The notes under the pieces are model-generated. The model saw nothing but the letters and a program-made list of their open reading frames with translations. It ran no database searches and was not told the origin of the DNA. The translations under genes and the position numbers were made by a program. Positions 34,901 to 45,225 of a stretch of DNA of 64,000 nt are shown here, piece after piece. The first letter of the stretch is position 1; every line of letters begins with the position of its first letter. Source of the DNA: Bemisia tabaci (Eukaryota; Arthropoda; Insecta; Hemiptera; Aleyrodidae); contig NC_092794.1 in the NCBI RefSeq assembly GCF_918797505.1, positions 63,835,345 to 63,899,344 on the forward strand. Direction: 5' to 3'.

Positions 34901-36091
34901 GTTTATCAAGGTAAGACTATATAAACAATACGCAAGTCAAGCAACGGTTGGATGCCGTGCTAAGGAAGAAACGCCGTATGAGCATTTAGGCGTTGCCAGG
35001 TTACCTTCAATAAGAATCGAATTCACTGGGAAAATACTGAATATTTTTCCTCAAATTTCTCAGACAATTTCGTTCGCAGTTTACTCTAAATATCTGAAAA
35101 TTTCAAGGACAAATATGCATGACATTCTTCGAAAATACAGGGTTATTCAAAAGTCCTGCACCACTGGCCATGAGGGAGGTGGCTATTTGAAATTTTTGAG
35201 TTGCCCCTCTCCTCCGAGGGGATCAAAAACTGGAAAATACCTCAAAAAGTTTCCCCCTCGATATGAGGAAAAACGTCTTAAACCGCAAGTCTATATCATA
35301 ATTAGAACTAAAGTTATGGCCAGTGGTGCGTGACTTTTGAATAACCCTGTATATGTTTTATGCGGGGAAATTTGGCAACTGACGAATGTTCATACGGCGT
35401 TCTTCCTTAGCATAGCAGTATAGGGTCCTAGTCGTTTCTGGAATACTTACCTTCCCCACGATGCTCCATTCCAACGCACAATGGATCGAGTCAATGGGAG
35501 AGGTCGGAGAAAATTTGGAAATTTTAAACGCTTATAACTCCGTTCATACAAAATTTTGATTTACTAAAAGTGGTTCCATTGGCTTCCTCGTGGAATTTAC
35601 AATTTCAGAAGCACTCCTTAAAATTTAAAATGTGACGAAATAAACATCATAATTTGCAGTTTTAGTCCACAAAGTCATGTCCGCGCGACCTCTCTAATTG
35701 ACTCGATCCACTGTAGACGGTTAACTTGCAAAAATGCGAATTTCTGTTTCGGTGTTTGAAATTGCCGTTCCTAGGTTTTATATTTTTTAAAAGGAGAGCG
35801 AACCAACATTACGATGACTGGAGGTTTTCACAGAATATTCTTTATAATTTATAAAGCGGAATCATCTGTTTGTTCTCAATCGAAATAGATATTTTTGAAG
35901 ATTTTAACGAACGGCAACAAAAACAAACTGACATTTTTGTGACCTGTTCGAACATTTACTCTCAATCTTTTTTAGTTTTCTCCTCTTTCTTTCCTTTGTA
36001 TTTGGCTGGAAGGGAGGAGAGGGAGTATGTCAGCCTCCCCCTCCCTGAAAACCGACGAAGTCCGGAATATGGTTCACCAGTGCCTACGAAA

Positions 36092-36130
<39 letters not shown>

Positions 36131-37439
36131 TGTTCTGAAGGGAATCGATGAAACTAATTGTGTTCGGTGGATGTCCATGTTGCATTTGCAATGACTGAAG
36201 GCCTGCATCACATTCTTCGTAGTAACTGTCTACTCGACCTTACCGATCGATCAACAAGAGGACACGTTGATGATAGCGCCCTGATGCAACTATTTGACCA
36301 CGACGGATGTCCGTATTGCATTCAAAACATTGAAGGCGTCTTGACCTCCTGCTCACTACCTACAGCTGGGTCGATCGACGGTGACTGTGCCTTGATGCAC
36401 CCAGAGATCTAGAAGCAAAGTCTGCTTCTAGATACCTAGATGCACCTATACACGGAAAAAGTAGGATAGTCGAACCAGCCACTGGTTGTGACGATTATCC
36501 TATTTTTTTCCATGTATGATGCACTCTCGCTTTTATGATTGAGCGAAAAACAGTAGTTCTTCGTTGCAAAATTAAGTCCACTTACACGAGAAATAATTGG
36601 TATAAGAAGGCTTGGCGTACAGTTTCTATTGCATTGGAAAAATTTTTTAAGCTAAAGCGGCATCTGTGCCTTAAAAGCAAAGAAGTATTTAAAATTGTGC
36701 TGCATCTACGATACATACATCTTTTAATTATTCTCTCTCATCCAAAGACGGAGGGTAAAATGAAAAAAAAAAATGTTTCGAACTTCACGTATTAATCTTC
36801 TGGTGTTTTACTGCAGGAGGGGCCTAGACGGAATGTCTTGCATTTTGAAGGCTATTTGCGAAGTTGCGGAAACGCCTTATACACACATTGGTCTCATTGG
36901 ACAGTTAATCGATCTCATATTCAAGTACGTTACATTTTTTTTGTCTTATATTCTTTTGATGATACCTTATTTCGAGAGAAATAGTGGTTCTCAATAATAG
37001 TTCACATACTTGAGGGCATGATGTGTGTGTACCTACATCAATGAAATGAAAGATAGATGATAGGAAAAATTGAAGTCTAACACTGATTTGTAAAATAAGT
37101 GTATTTTAATGAGAATATTGTTTTTGAAAGAAAAAAAATCCTCTGTTTTTCACCTTTAAATAATAAAATTAGTTTTTTATACCCGATTTTTAGATGTCAA
37201 ACATCAATGAGATCCGAGTCGTAAATTTGAGGTTACGTTGCGTCACACCCTTGCCTCTCTAATTTTCTGGCTTCAATTAAAGAGTTATGTGATTTTCAGT
37301 TTAATTTTTTCCATTATTCGATTTCAGACCCAAAGTACCATCTATTTACCACAGCGCTTGGCTGAAAGGAAGTATACATGGAAATTGCAGCGAGTATTTC
37401 TGTCAGAAAAGTTTATTTGACAACTGGAGCTTAAGCTGA
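31994..37439 (+). CDS. DM4/12 family secreted protein, gene C (four exons)
   Basis: Complete DM4/12 gene of 180 residues; the family has no firmly known biochemical function. Exons 31994-32134, 34729-34910, 36817-36924 and 37328-37439 join in phases 0, 2, 2. The N-terminus has a hydrophobic segment 'FMFILICIGVLLHLTSSAYC', a signal peptide or anchor. Exon 2 carries 'LIIGWAIPLELPVG' and 'HTNFLSRFHIFNVLEKSL'. Exon 3 has the family core 'GLDGMSCILKAICEVAE' and 'HIGLIGQLIDLIF'. Exon 4 has 'SAWLKGSIHGNCSEYFC' and ends 'QKSLFDNWSLS'; Q replaces the usual P after the last cysteine. A pyrimidine-rich acceptor ending TTACAG lies just before the ATG, so a noncoding 5' exon is possible. It follows gene B in the same direction and converges on partner of bursicon. 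Confidence 0.9.
32275..32628. repeat. TIR element family M
   Basis: The ends TTCTACCAAACAGAACTATG and the complement of TATATCTGTTTGGTAGAA, plus inner arms GGTTGGGTGTGCTCG facing CGAGCACACCCC. About 354 bp and more GC-rich than its surroundings. It lies in intron 1 of gene C. Confidence 0.7.
33165..33650. repeat. Element family C, core-only copy
   Basis: It shares 'AGGATGCCTGTCATTC', 'GGCGCCTACAAACCTAA' facing its complement, and 'AATGATTTCCAAAGCA' with the full elements at 10679-11632 and 58193-59151. The outer ATAGCCGGCTAT-rich arms and the CCTGGTAAAA tips are missing. It lies in intron 1 of gene C. Confidence 0.7.
34952..35418. repeat. MITE family A copy 6, carrying a nested TIR element
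   Basis: The ends (A)TGCCGTGCTAAGGAAG and CTTCCTTAGCATAGCAG belong to family A. It is longer than the other copies because an unrelated element (35136-35351) is inserted in its right half. It lies in intron 2 of gene C. Confidence 0.7.
35136..35351. repeat. Nested TIR element 'TACAGGGTTATTC'
   Basis: The perfect ends TACAGGGTTATTCAAAAGTC and GACTTTTGAATAACCCTGTA bracket about 216 bp. Inner arms CACCACTGGCCAT and ATGGCCAGTGGTG also pair. It is the only copy of this family noticed in the window. Confidence 0.85.
36096..36127. repeat. Poly-A run
   Basis: About 32 consecutive A in intron 2 of gene C. No element ending at it was recognised. Confidence 0.8.
36165..36345. repeat. Repeat with GGATGTCC(G/A)T(G/A)TTGCAT module
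   Basis: The module GGTGGATGTCCATGTTGCAT (36168) recurs at about 36304 as GACGGATGTCCGTATTGCAT and at 44217 as GATGGATGTCCGTGTTGCAT, each followed by a CAA..TGAAGGC block. It stays open in one frame for 84 codons, but no protein family is recognised. Treated as a dispersed repeat. Confidence 0.4.
36449..36516. repeat. Tiny palindromic element
   Basis: TACACGGAAAAAGTAGGATA facing TATCCTATTTTTTTCCATGTA, 68 bp. It lies in intron 2 of gene C. Confidence 0.6.
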
Positions 37440-38018
37440 CATCTTAAAGTAACTTTTTCCAAGCTACAACGTGCATTTTTATTTGTAAATTTTATTTCTA
37501 GTGAGTTACAATAATTTGTGTTTATTTTAATCATAGCTTCATTTTTTTTTAATTCAATGAAACCAACAAATCCACATCCATGTTACATATTAGTTTTAAA
37601 ATTTAAGGAGAATTTATCCTCACCCGCGGCGCTGCCTGCTGTTTGTCAAATTTTCGCTCATACAATGGTTAATAAAACTATACAAATGGTGGACAACGAA
37701 CGCTTAGTCCAACGTTGATAAATATATAACTAACCATAAAACCTTCTTTTTAAAACCATTATGAATAATTAAAACCAATAAACCATCGAAAGTTGAATCG
37801 CATCACGTTTTCATTTTTCGATCGATTCATGTCGATCGAGTCAAAACCTTTCTGTCTTGGCACGAACCTGGTTTCAAATGTAGGCTTGAGCAGGAAAATA
37901 TATTTTGAAAAAGAAATACTAAGAAATTGTTTAATTGATATCCTATAAAAAGAGTACAAATTAAGAAGAATACTTATTGAGGGGCTCAAGAAAATGTTTG
38001 GATAGTATTGAATTTATT
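37440..38018. other. Convergent 3' intergenic region, gene C to partner of bursicon
   Basis: Only about 580 bases separate the two stop codons, so both 3' UTRs must end here. A fragment of the TCGATCGA repeat family (CGTTTTCATTTTTCGATCGA, about 37805-37845) lies in the middle. Several AATAAA/TTTATT words occur; none is assigned with confidence. Confidence 0.5.
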
Positions 38019-41000
38019 CTATCGAGAATAATCACCACACTTATAACACTTGCACTGGTCTGGTTCTCTCAGCTTGATGTCCATGGTCGCCTTGCCTTCA
38101 ACAGTTATCCTTATCCCATCTGGATCGTAACAGTGATCGAGGGTGATGACTCTCTCCCTAAGATAACTTTCTCTGCAGCAAAAGCATTCCTAAAATCAAA
38201 GCGAGAACAGTTTTTAGTCTTCATGCATTTGTCTAGTGTGTTAATCATTGGAGAACCTTTTGCTGATGGGCTCAGCCATCTTAGGCTTCATGTAGAAAAA
38301 AATGGCGGACATTATATCGACGGTGAAACTACCAAACCACGTATCTCGTTTGCGGTGTTTAAAAATCTACGCTCGCATTTTATTTTTTTGAAGTAGACCA
38401 AATCAATATTATTCCTTGAAATTTTCACGGAATTTTCTCCGCACAAAGAGGAAAAATCACAGAAATTTTCAAGACTGGATGTTAAGTAGTTTTTCATTTA
38501 AAAAATAAAGTATGACAGGAAGTCTGCGACGTCGCAAACCGAGATACGTGGTTTGGTAGTTTCACCGTCGATTTGCACATTATTCAAGATAGCAGAAACT
38601 GAGGCTTTATTTGCTTCATTCACGTGAACCTTACTCAAATTTTGTGCAAATTACGTTCAAAAATATTTTTCCAAGTTGTTCCACCTGTTCTACGGCAACC
38701 CTTGCAACAAATGCAACATGTGATTAACAGTCAAAGGTCGGAAACAACTTCCTCCTAATACAAAGTCACGTCATTTTTTCCCTTTTTTTTATCCTGAGGG
38801 TTTTCACGAGACTCGAGCAGTAAAAGGTTTGTATTTTAGGAAGCAAGTCAGCAAGTCATCAAATTTTCTCAATGAAACATATTGCCTTATGAACAGAGGT
38901 TTGAAAGCCGAAATGGACAATTTTGAATGGTTTCTCCGAATTTAAATGTCATTTTTAGACCGAATGCAACGAAGCAACATGATAATTTTTTAGATAATCG
39001 GCCTCTTTTTACATAAAAGACCGTATCCAAATTTCAGCCTTGCACTTCTTTGTGCTCTGGTTAAGATGACCTTCAAACCACATTAACGGTGAGTCTAACC
39101 AAACGGATTAGATGACCGACGAAAACAAATTATTTTTGTCAAACATGAACCTTGTACTATAAAAAATGCAAGATTTACAGACTCTCAGGGTGATTCGGAT
39201 TTTGGCCCCATGGTGTAGCCAGTTGAGCCCCTGACAACGCAAAATCTAGTCTTACATAATTATGTAAGCTTGTCTTGATAGAAGAAAAATTATATCTATT
39301 AGAGGTCACTTACCTTAAGAGAATTTTACATTTTTGGAGCTGAGATGTCATAAAACTGACCCCCCCCCCCTTTCAAAAAAGCTATTTACTTTGATTGGGG
39401 TATGAAATGAACACAAACCTTGAGGAATCCGTTTGGAGTGGCAACGCTGGGTTGAACTTGGGAATTGCAGGCGCCCTCACACTTGCTCACCGCTACATCT
39501 CCATTGCAGGTTCTTTGAAGTCGACCAAGTTCATCGAACTCCTCTGCGCAAACAGATAAAGGGACAGTCAGTTTTAAAATTCTGGATAGGTCAATTTTGT
39601 ATGTTTTAAAGTTGTATTTTTAATAGATAATGGAACTCTTAAAATTCTTGCATGCTACGTGCGCATGCAATTAAGGTAGTTCTTCCGTTTTTGTTTTGTT
39701 TTTGGTTTGCCACCGGTTTTTTTTTTTTTTTTCTAAAACGAACTCCCAAGCTCAAGTGGAACTCTCGAAGTTGAGGTAAGCTTCATGGGCTCATTTATAA
39801 AGGTCTCAGTGATTATGGGACTATTCATGAGATGTCAAAAGTTGGGTTTACCAGTCAAAACTATTGGCGTCTATTTTTGGCTCTATCATGGTTCAGCCTA
39901 TGAAGCTGTGGTTTAGAAAATCTGTTGAGATCAAACGAGATTAAGGAGAAAAGGATAATATTGAGTGCCTCCTTGCCGTACTTGTTCCTTCCTCTTGAGT
40001 CTTTTATAGGGTAAAATCTCATCAGTGCGGCATAAAACGGAACTTTGCATGTCCCTGGTTGGATATACGATGGAATGATAGAACTCCTTCATTTTTTGTG
40101 TATGCAACACAAACATCCGGTAAGCAGGGTTAGTTGTATCCACGACATCTAGGCGCTTATGAGCATTGCGTCGCGTTTAGTGGCCAAGCAAGATGTTTAA
40201 CGATACGTCTTGTTCCATTTCTGTTTGAAACAAAATCATAATTCTGCGAAGGTAATGTAGTGGTTGTTATTGTAGGAGCTGTGATAATTTTCATGAACGA
40301 AAAAAGAAATCAGGGAATTATTCAATCTACTTTGTGCGGTCATTTTTTGCGAGAGAAAAAAAAATAAAATCGCAATAGTTGCACAAGAAAAGCAGGCTGT
40401 TCGAATCAGTAAGCATTTTTAACTTCCCTCAAATTGTGACACTTATTTTAAAATTTGAAATAACAAAAAGTATGTGAAATGGTCGCAAACTATCCACAAA
40501 TAAATCTTCTGTTGGATACCTTTACGGGGAAGAGGATTGATATATTTCTGTGTTCTCCCTCTTCTCTTTGATAATGTTTCTCTATTTGAGCTCATTTGTC
40601 GCTTTGTTCATACTAAATTATGTTCGTCATACTTTTCCTCGACGAAAGTCGCAGAATCTGTCACTCATGACACGTTAGACAAAAATATTACATTGCAATT
40701 TTCCATAAGTTGAGAAACTGTTCTAGCAGAAAATTAAGGCATTATAAATGATGTTGGTTTAGTTTGAACCACAGATTATTTCTCTGAAATTCTGTATACC
40801 TATGTATTTTTTAGAAAGATGTTAATAGGCTGTTGCACGATCAAAATAGAAAAAAATAACTAAATTATTAAGTCTTTCTTGTTCTTTAGTATAGCACTGC
40901 TCTGATGTCCAATTTTAATGAAGTTTACCTTTAGTGATGTGAATTTCCGAGGGCAATGTTTCACACTCCTCTTCATTGCTACATTTGACCATTAGAAAGG

Positions 41001-41031
41001 ATGCCCACAGCACTATGGAAGAGATTCGCAT
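38019..41031 (-). CDS. Pburs: Partner of bursicon (bursicon beta subunit)
   Basis: Secreted cystine-knot neurohormone subunit. With bursicon alpha it forms the heterodimer that activates LGR2/rickets to tan cuticle and expand wings after moulting; family knowledge also gives beta homodimers a role in immune gene induction. Coding exons 41031-40929, 39543-39419 and 38189-38019 join in phases 1 and 0 to give 132 residues. A signal peptide ([18 protein letters not shown]) is followed by '[12 protein letters not shown]', '[20 protein letters not shown]', '[17 protein letters not shown]', '[20 protein letters not shown]' and the C-terminal '[11 protein letters not shown]'. All eleven cysteines of the mature subunit are present. 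An acceptor (CTTTTCAG) four codons before the ATG shows that at least one upstream exon exists. Intron 2 holds a family K MITE. Confidence 0.97.
38318..38571. repeat. TIR/MITE family K, best-preserved copy
   Basis: TCGACGGTGAAACTACCAAA and its exact complement at the other end (about 30 bp). It lies in intron 2 of partner of bursicon, only 130 bases upstream of exon 3 on the transcribed strand. Confidence 0.75.
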
Positions 41032-42287
41032 TTTGAGCCTGAAAAGTAATTGCATCTTCAATTTAGATTAAAAGTAGTGAGTATAGTGAGTGGTACTTTG
41101 ACGACAGGTTATTTTAAATTTCCAGCAATAAGTGATGGTACAACTTGAAAAACATTTCAATAAAAATTGTATTCTTTATTAAATTTTTAAACACGACTCT
41201 TCCTCCTTGATATTTTGATTACGTGCTAAGTCTATGGCAATTACTAGTATAAAACTTAGAGAGTCCTGACCTGTCATTTAGAAAATTATGTTTTTGGAGC
41301 ATATGGATAAAAAAGAGGAGTGATCAAACTAAAATGTATGATCAAATAAAATCTATTAGAGAGAAAAATATAAAACTGCGTGCATGCAAATTCATTTTTA
41401 GGACTCGACCAGGAAATAGTTTGAACACTTGAGGTTTTATAAAATAGGTATACCGTGTTTTATACAGACCATTCCAAATTTCAGCGTATTTCAGATTACT
41501 TACTTCTATCTTATAACAACATAGGATACCATTAGACTAGCCTGTACTGTGGAGAGAGCATCCTCCATTTAAAATAATATGCGGTTAAAAAGAGGTGTAA
41601 AATGATGGTTCAGAAGTTTAACTATCCTTGCGCGTAAGGTATTTTGCGTGTCCCAATAATTGAAGGCATTCTGCCGTATCTCATCTCGCTCTCTGATTAT
41701 CGAACGAATTTTGCTCCTCTTTTTGTTATTTTAGAGAACCTGTTATGCACGAGAAATCAACCCCTCAGAAACACTTTTTATCACTCTTTATTGGTTACGC
41801 AACTACTATTTATGTAAAAATAAATTTAACTTTCTTTAAAATCTTATCGTAGCTGAAATTGAGAACTTTCAACCATTAATCTTTAAGCATACCATAGATA
41901 AATTACCGTCATATAAACAGTGAAATTTTCAAAAAATCTTCTCAAAAAAAGAAAAACACGTTCTTCCTTAACCTTCATATTAGACTTCAGTGGTGTGAAA
42001 GGGATATTTTTTAACAAGATTTTTTATGACGGTTAATTAAAGATGGGTACTTTCATAATTTCATAAATGTTTTAAATTTTTATCTATACTTAATACTAAT
42101 TTTTCTTAAAAAGAAAGTCGTTTAGTAACTCTGCTGCCAGAGAGATCTCTTTCACTCCCTAAAATAAATAAATAAATAAATATATAAATTATAAAACCGT
42201 TATCTAATAGTGAAATAATTACCACTCACATTACTTATTACAACTCGTGATAAAAATATAAGTTTCGATCAAAATTGTGGTACTCAC

Positions 42288-42500
42288 TTGTTTTTGATGG
42301 AGTGCTGCGGGTGAGCCGTGGGAGGACTTCGTGAGTGAAAAGGACGTAAGGGGTGACTCCTGCCAACATCCTTCCCTCTTCCTCCACATTTTCTCGCCTC
42401 TCTACGCATATTCTGACTCTCCCACCCTCTATGAACGTGGTCACGAATTTTCCTCTCAGCCAAATGGACCACACAACAACAACACAAGAATTGAACCACG
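42288..42500 (-). promoter_or_regulatory. Pburs: Candidate 5' exon of partner of bursicon
   Basis: A consensus donor (AAACAA|GTGAGTACC) on the minus strand at 42288 is the nearest strong donor upstream of the acceptor at 41039-41040. Joining them would make a 5' UTR exon. One frame is open across the whole segment and continues in frame into the Pburs ATG (...KLK-MRISS). It contains an upstream ATG ('MRREARKCGGRGKD'), so an N-terminally extended product is formally possible. The left limit is unknown, because a MITE begins near 42508. Confidence 0.3.
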
Positions 42501-42507
42501 TTAAAAA

Positions 42508-42735
42508 CAGAAAGGAGCCAAGCTACATTAACTACCGCCAAATATAATTGGGCAATTTAATTTTTTACATGAAATCGGTCGTGCAGATTTTTGTGCAAAT
42601 TTCATATCTGTGAATTTTCTGCATAGTGTGAAGCAAATTCCTTGTAATTTTCAAAAGAGTTTGCACAAACGTTCTCTCGTAAGAAATTAAATTCCCCAGT
42701 TAAAATTGGCAATTGTCGATGTGTGGCTTGGTTCC
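42508..42735. repeat. MITE family N copy 2
   Basis: GGAGCCAAGCTACATTAACT to GATGTGTGGCTTGGTTCC. The interior matches 12574-12793 (AACGTTCTCTCGTAAGAAAT). Confidence 0.55.
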
Positions 42736-42913
42736 CTCACTAAACGCGGTCCAATTACACGTCTAAAAGGCATATGCCTATATCACAACGTTAAGCAGAA
42801 CACGTTGAATACATCAAAAATTCCAAAATTAAATCATGAGAAAAAAACTATATTTTGTAGCTTACATTATAATTTGTGATTTGTGAATTCAAACTTCTCG
42901 GTAGTTAAATAAC

Positions 42914-43077
42914 CAGTGGCGTGGCGTGAATGATCGATTATCGATATCTCGCCATTTGAAGCTATGGTAAAGAATCGATTACTAAAGCGTTCGCTGCGAA
43001 CACCCTGGTAATCAATCTTTTTTCATAGGTTTGAGTGGCATATCAATCGATATATTGCAAAGCACGCCACGCCACTG
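42914..43077. repeat. Palindromic MITE family B copy 3
   Basis: CAGTGGCGTGGCGTGAATGA to AAGCACGCCACGCCACTG. The arms have diverged from each other (ATCGATTATCGATATC on the left, ATCGATATATTGC on the right), unlike copy 4. Confidence 0.8.
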
Positions 43078-43492
43078 TAAATAACCTTAATCAACGTGGG
43101 CCGAATCAGTTATTTAAAAACAAACTTAAAATTATTTCGCAAAAGACTGGAATATCGTCACACACACGTACATCCTTTTACCCTGGTGGCCCGCTCCTCG
43201 GCAGAGAGTGCGAATTGTTGATACAATGGATCGTATTCGATAGTGCTTCGATGTATCGTTTGGATAAAAACAGTAAAATATAATCTCAAACAAAAATTTT
43301 TGATTTAAGTTGGAGAAGCTGAAAAGCAGAAAATTCCTAACAATTTCACCCCCCCCCCCCCATTTGGTACTCGAAAGAATCAAAATTCTATCACAAAAGA
43401 CCCGTCCCCTCAGATTTTTAAATTGACTTTTAAGGCTATGTTTACTTGTTGAACCAATCGATATCGATACAATCTTACCTGTTTGATATATC

Positions 43493-43655
43493 CAGTGGCG
43501 TGGCGTGAATAATCGATTATCGATATCTCGCCATTTGAAGCTATGGTAAAGAATCGATTACTAAGGTGTTCGCTGCGAACACCCTGATACTCGATTCTTT
43601 ACCATAGCTTCAAATGGCGAGATATCGATAATCGATTATTCACGCCACGCAACTG
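43493..43655. repeat. Palindromic MITE family B copy 4 (near-perfect)
   Basis: CAGTGGCGTGGCGTGAATAA through GTTCGCTGCGAACACC to its complement ending CACGCCACGCAACTG. It is flanked by GATATATC on the left and GGATATATCG on the right, so the palindrome extends into the flanks. Confidence 0.85.
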
Positions 43656-44517
43656 GATATATCGAATACGATCTTTTATTTCGCCTCCAGAATATAGCTC
43701 AAATTGCAGAATCAATGATACTGAATGAGAAACGAATTTTGCACCCGTCGTAACACTGGTGCATTAATATTCTATTCTGTTGACTTGCAGGAAAAATCAG
43801 AAAAGTATGATGTATGTATAAATATCTCCTTCAGTGTTAAGCCCTTAGCTTTTTAATGCATAAACTGGTCTCCACGTATTTTTAAAGAAAAAACTGTTGA
43901 GAGACTTGAAATTCTCAAATAGAGAGAAAAAATCGCGATATAAATATTTCGACACCAGAGTAGCTTTTCCAAAATCTCATACGATTCTACCTCATACGGA
44001 CCTCATATGCTCCGCTCTACATGCTGCCAATGTGGTCAGATTCGGGAATTGAGTAAAAAACGTGGCCCGATTACGTCTTCCCCATCTTCGACTGTGTTGT
44101 TCACGCATCACTACTACAAATAAGATAGATAGAACCAACATAACATGGAAATATAGAGTAGGGAAAAGGACCCGCGTTGATGACGGTGTACATATACAAC
44201 TATTATTCGTGCTTGATGGATGTCCGTGTTGCATCTACAAAATTGAAGGCGCGATGTCATGAGGCGTAGTGAACTCGCAATGCTCAACTCTATGCTGCAT
44301 ATAAGGTGAAATTGGTCTTTTATTTTATTTTCAGTGACTCAAAAATGAACTAACACTTAAAAGTCACATATGTATATTATTAATTATGGAACCAACTGTA
44401 AAATGAGATCATAATTATATACTCCTTATGAAAATAGTGACAATAGATTTGAGAGAGGAAAATCGGCAGGAAAAGTTACAATAATAAACTTTCAAAGTTT
44501 TACCGTTTTACCGATGG

Positions 44518-44640
44518 CCGTGAACCGATCGACATCGATTCAACCGACATATTATTAAAAGACCGGTGTCGAATCGATCGATTTACGAGTTTTTCGATAA
44601 ATTCACGTTTTTACTTTTTATCGGATCCATACCCTCCGCT
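44518..44640. repeat. Fragment of TCGATCGA repeat family O
   Basis: ACCGATCGACATCGATTCAA, ATTATTAAAAGACCGGTGTCG and the tip CATACCCTCC are shared with the array at 24871-25510. Confidence 0.6.
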
Positions 44641-44677
44641 TAATCGTGTTCATACCCTACGCCTCGAAAGGGTTCAT

Positions 44678-44828
44678 TGATCAAATTAACGTCGTTTTGC
44701 AATTAGAAAACACAATTTCTGACTTCTTTTAGAAATAACGTATAAGTACCGTTAGTTTCCTTATGCACACAAGAGTTTTTATAGATAAGCCAGAAATTGT
44801 AGTTTCAAAAAGCAAAATGTAATCAAAT
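44678..44828. repeat. Palindromic MITE family E copy 3 (diverged)
   Basis: TTGATCAAATTAACGTCGTTTTGC facing GCAAAATGTAATCAAA, with interior CCGTTAGTTTCCTTATGCAC. Confidence 0.45.
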
Positions 44829-45091
44829 GATCACGCCATTACATTGCTGGGCAACGAAAGAGCCTACACGTAAAAGTCGCTTCACTTGCATGCTTTTATT
44901 TACAATTATTTATAAAAATATGTAAATGAGGAGAAGAAAATTAGTTGGGTTTTATGTAATGTTTTATCATTTGAAATGACAATAATTCCTACAAACTTTA
45001 CAAAAACTTCAAAATCATAAGTTGAAAACCGCAGATGCCGCAAGTTTGAATAATCACATCATACACAGTGCGGCCGGCGCGGAACGTCTAG

Positions 45092-45225
45092 TAGCGCCTT
45101 ACAAGACCGCAGGATACTTCATGCATTGCGCGTACAGCACGGTGCGCATGACGCATAGTATAGCGCCTTACAAGTCTGCAGGATACTTCATGCATTGCGC
45201 GTATACCACGGTGCGCGCTCAAGTC
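45092..45225. repeat. GC-rich tandem repeat, about 69-bp unit, two copies
   Basis: TAGCGCCTTACAAG(ACC/TCT)GC then AGGATACTTCATGCATTGCG, repeated at 45092 and 45161. The words match the tandem array at 13304-13510 and the core of element family C. Confidence 0.7.

Noticed and set aside
39931..40143. Minus-strand 70-codon frame in Pburs intron 1
   Set aside because: It does not fit the bursicon beta sequence, which is complete without it, and no splice sites or similarity were seen.
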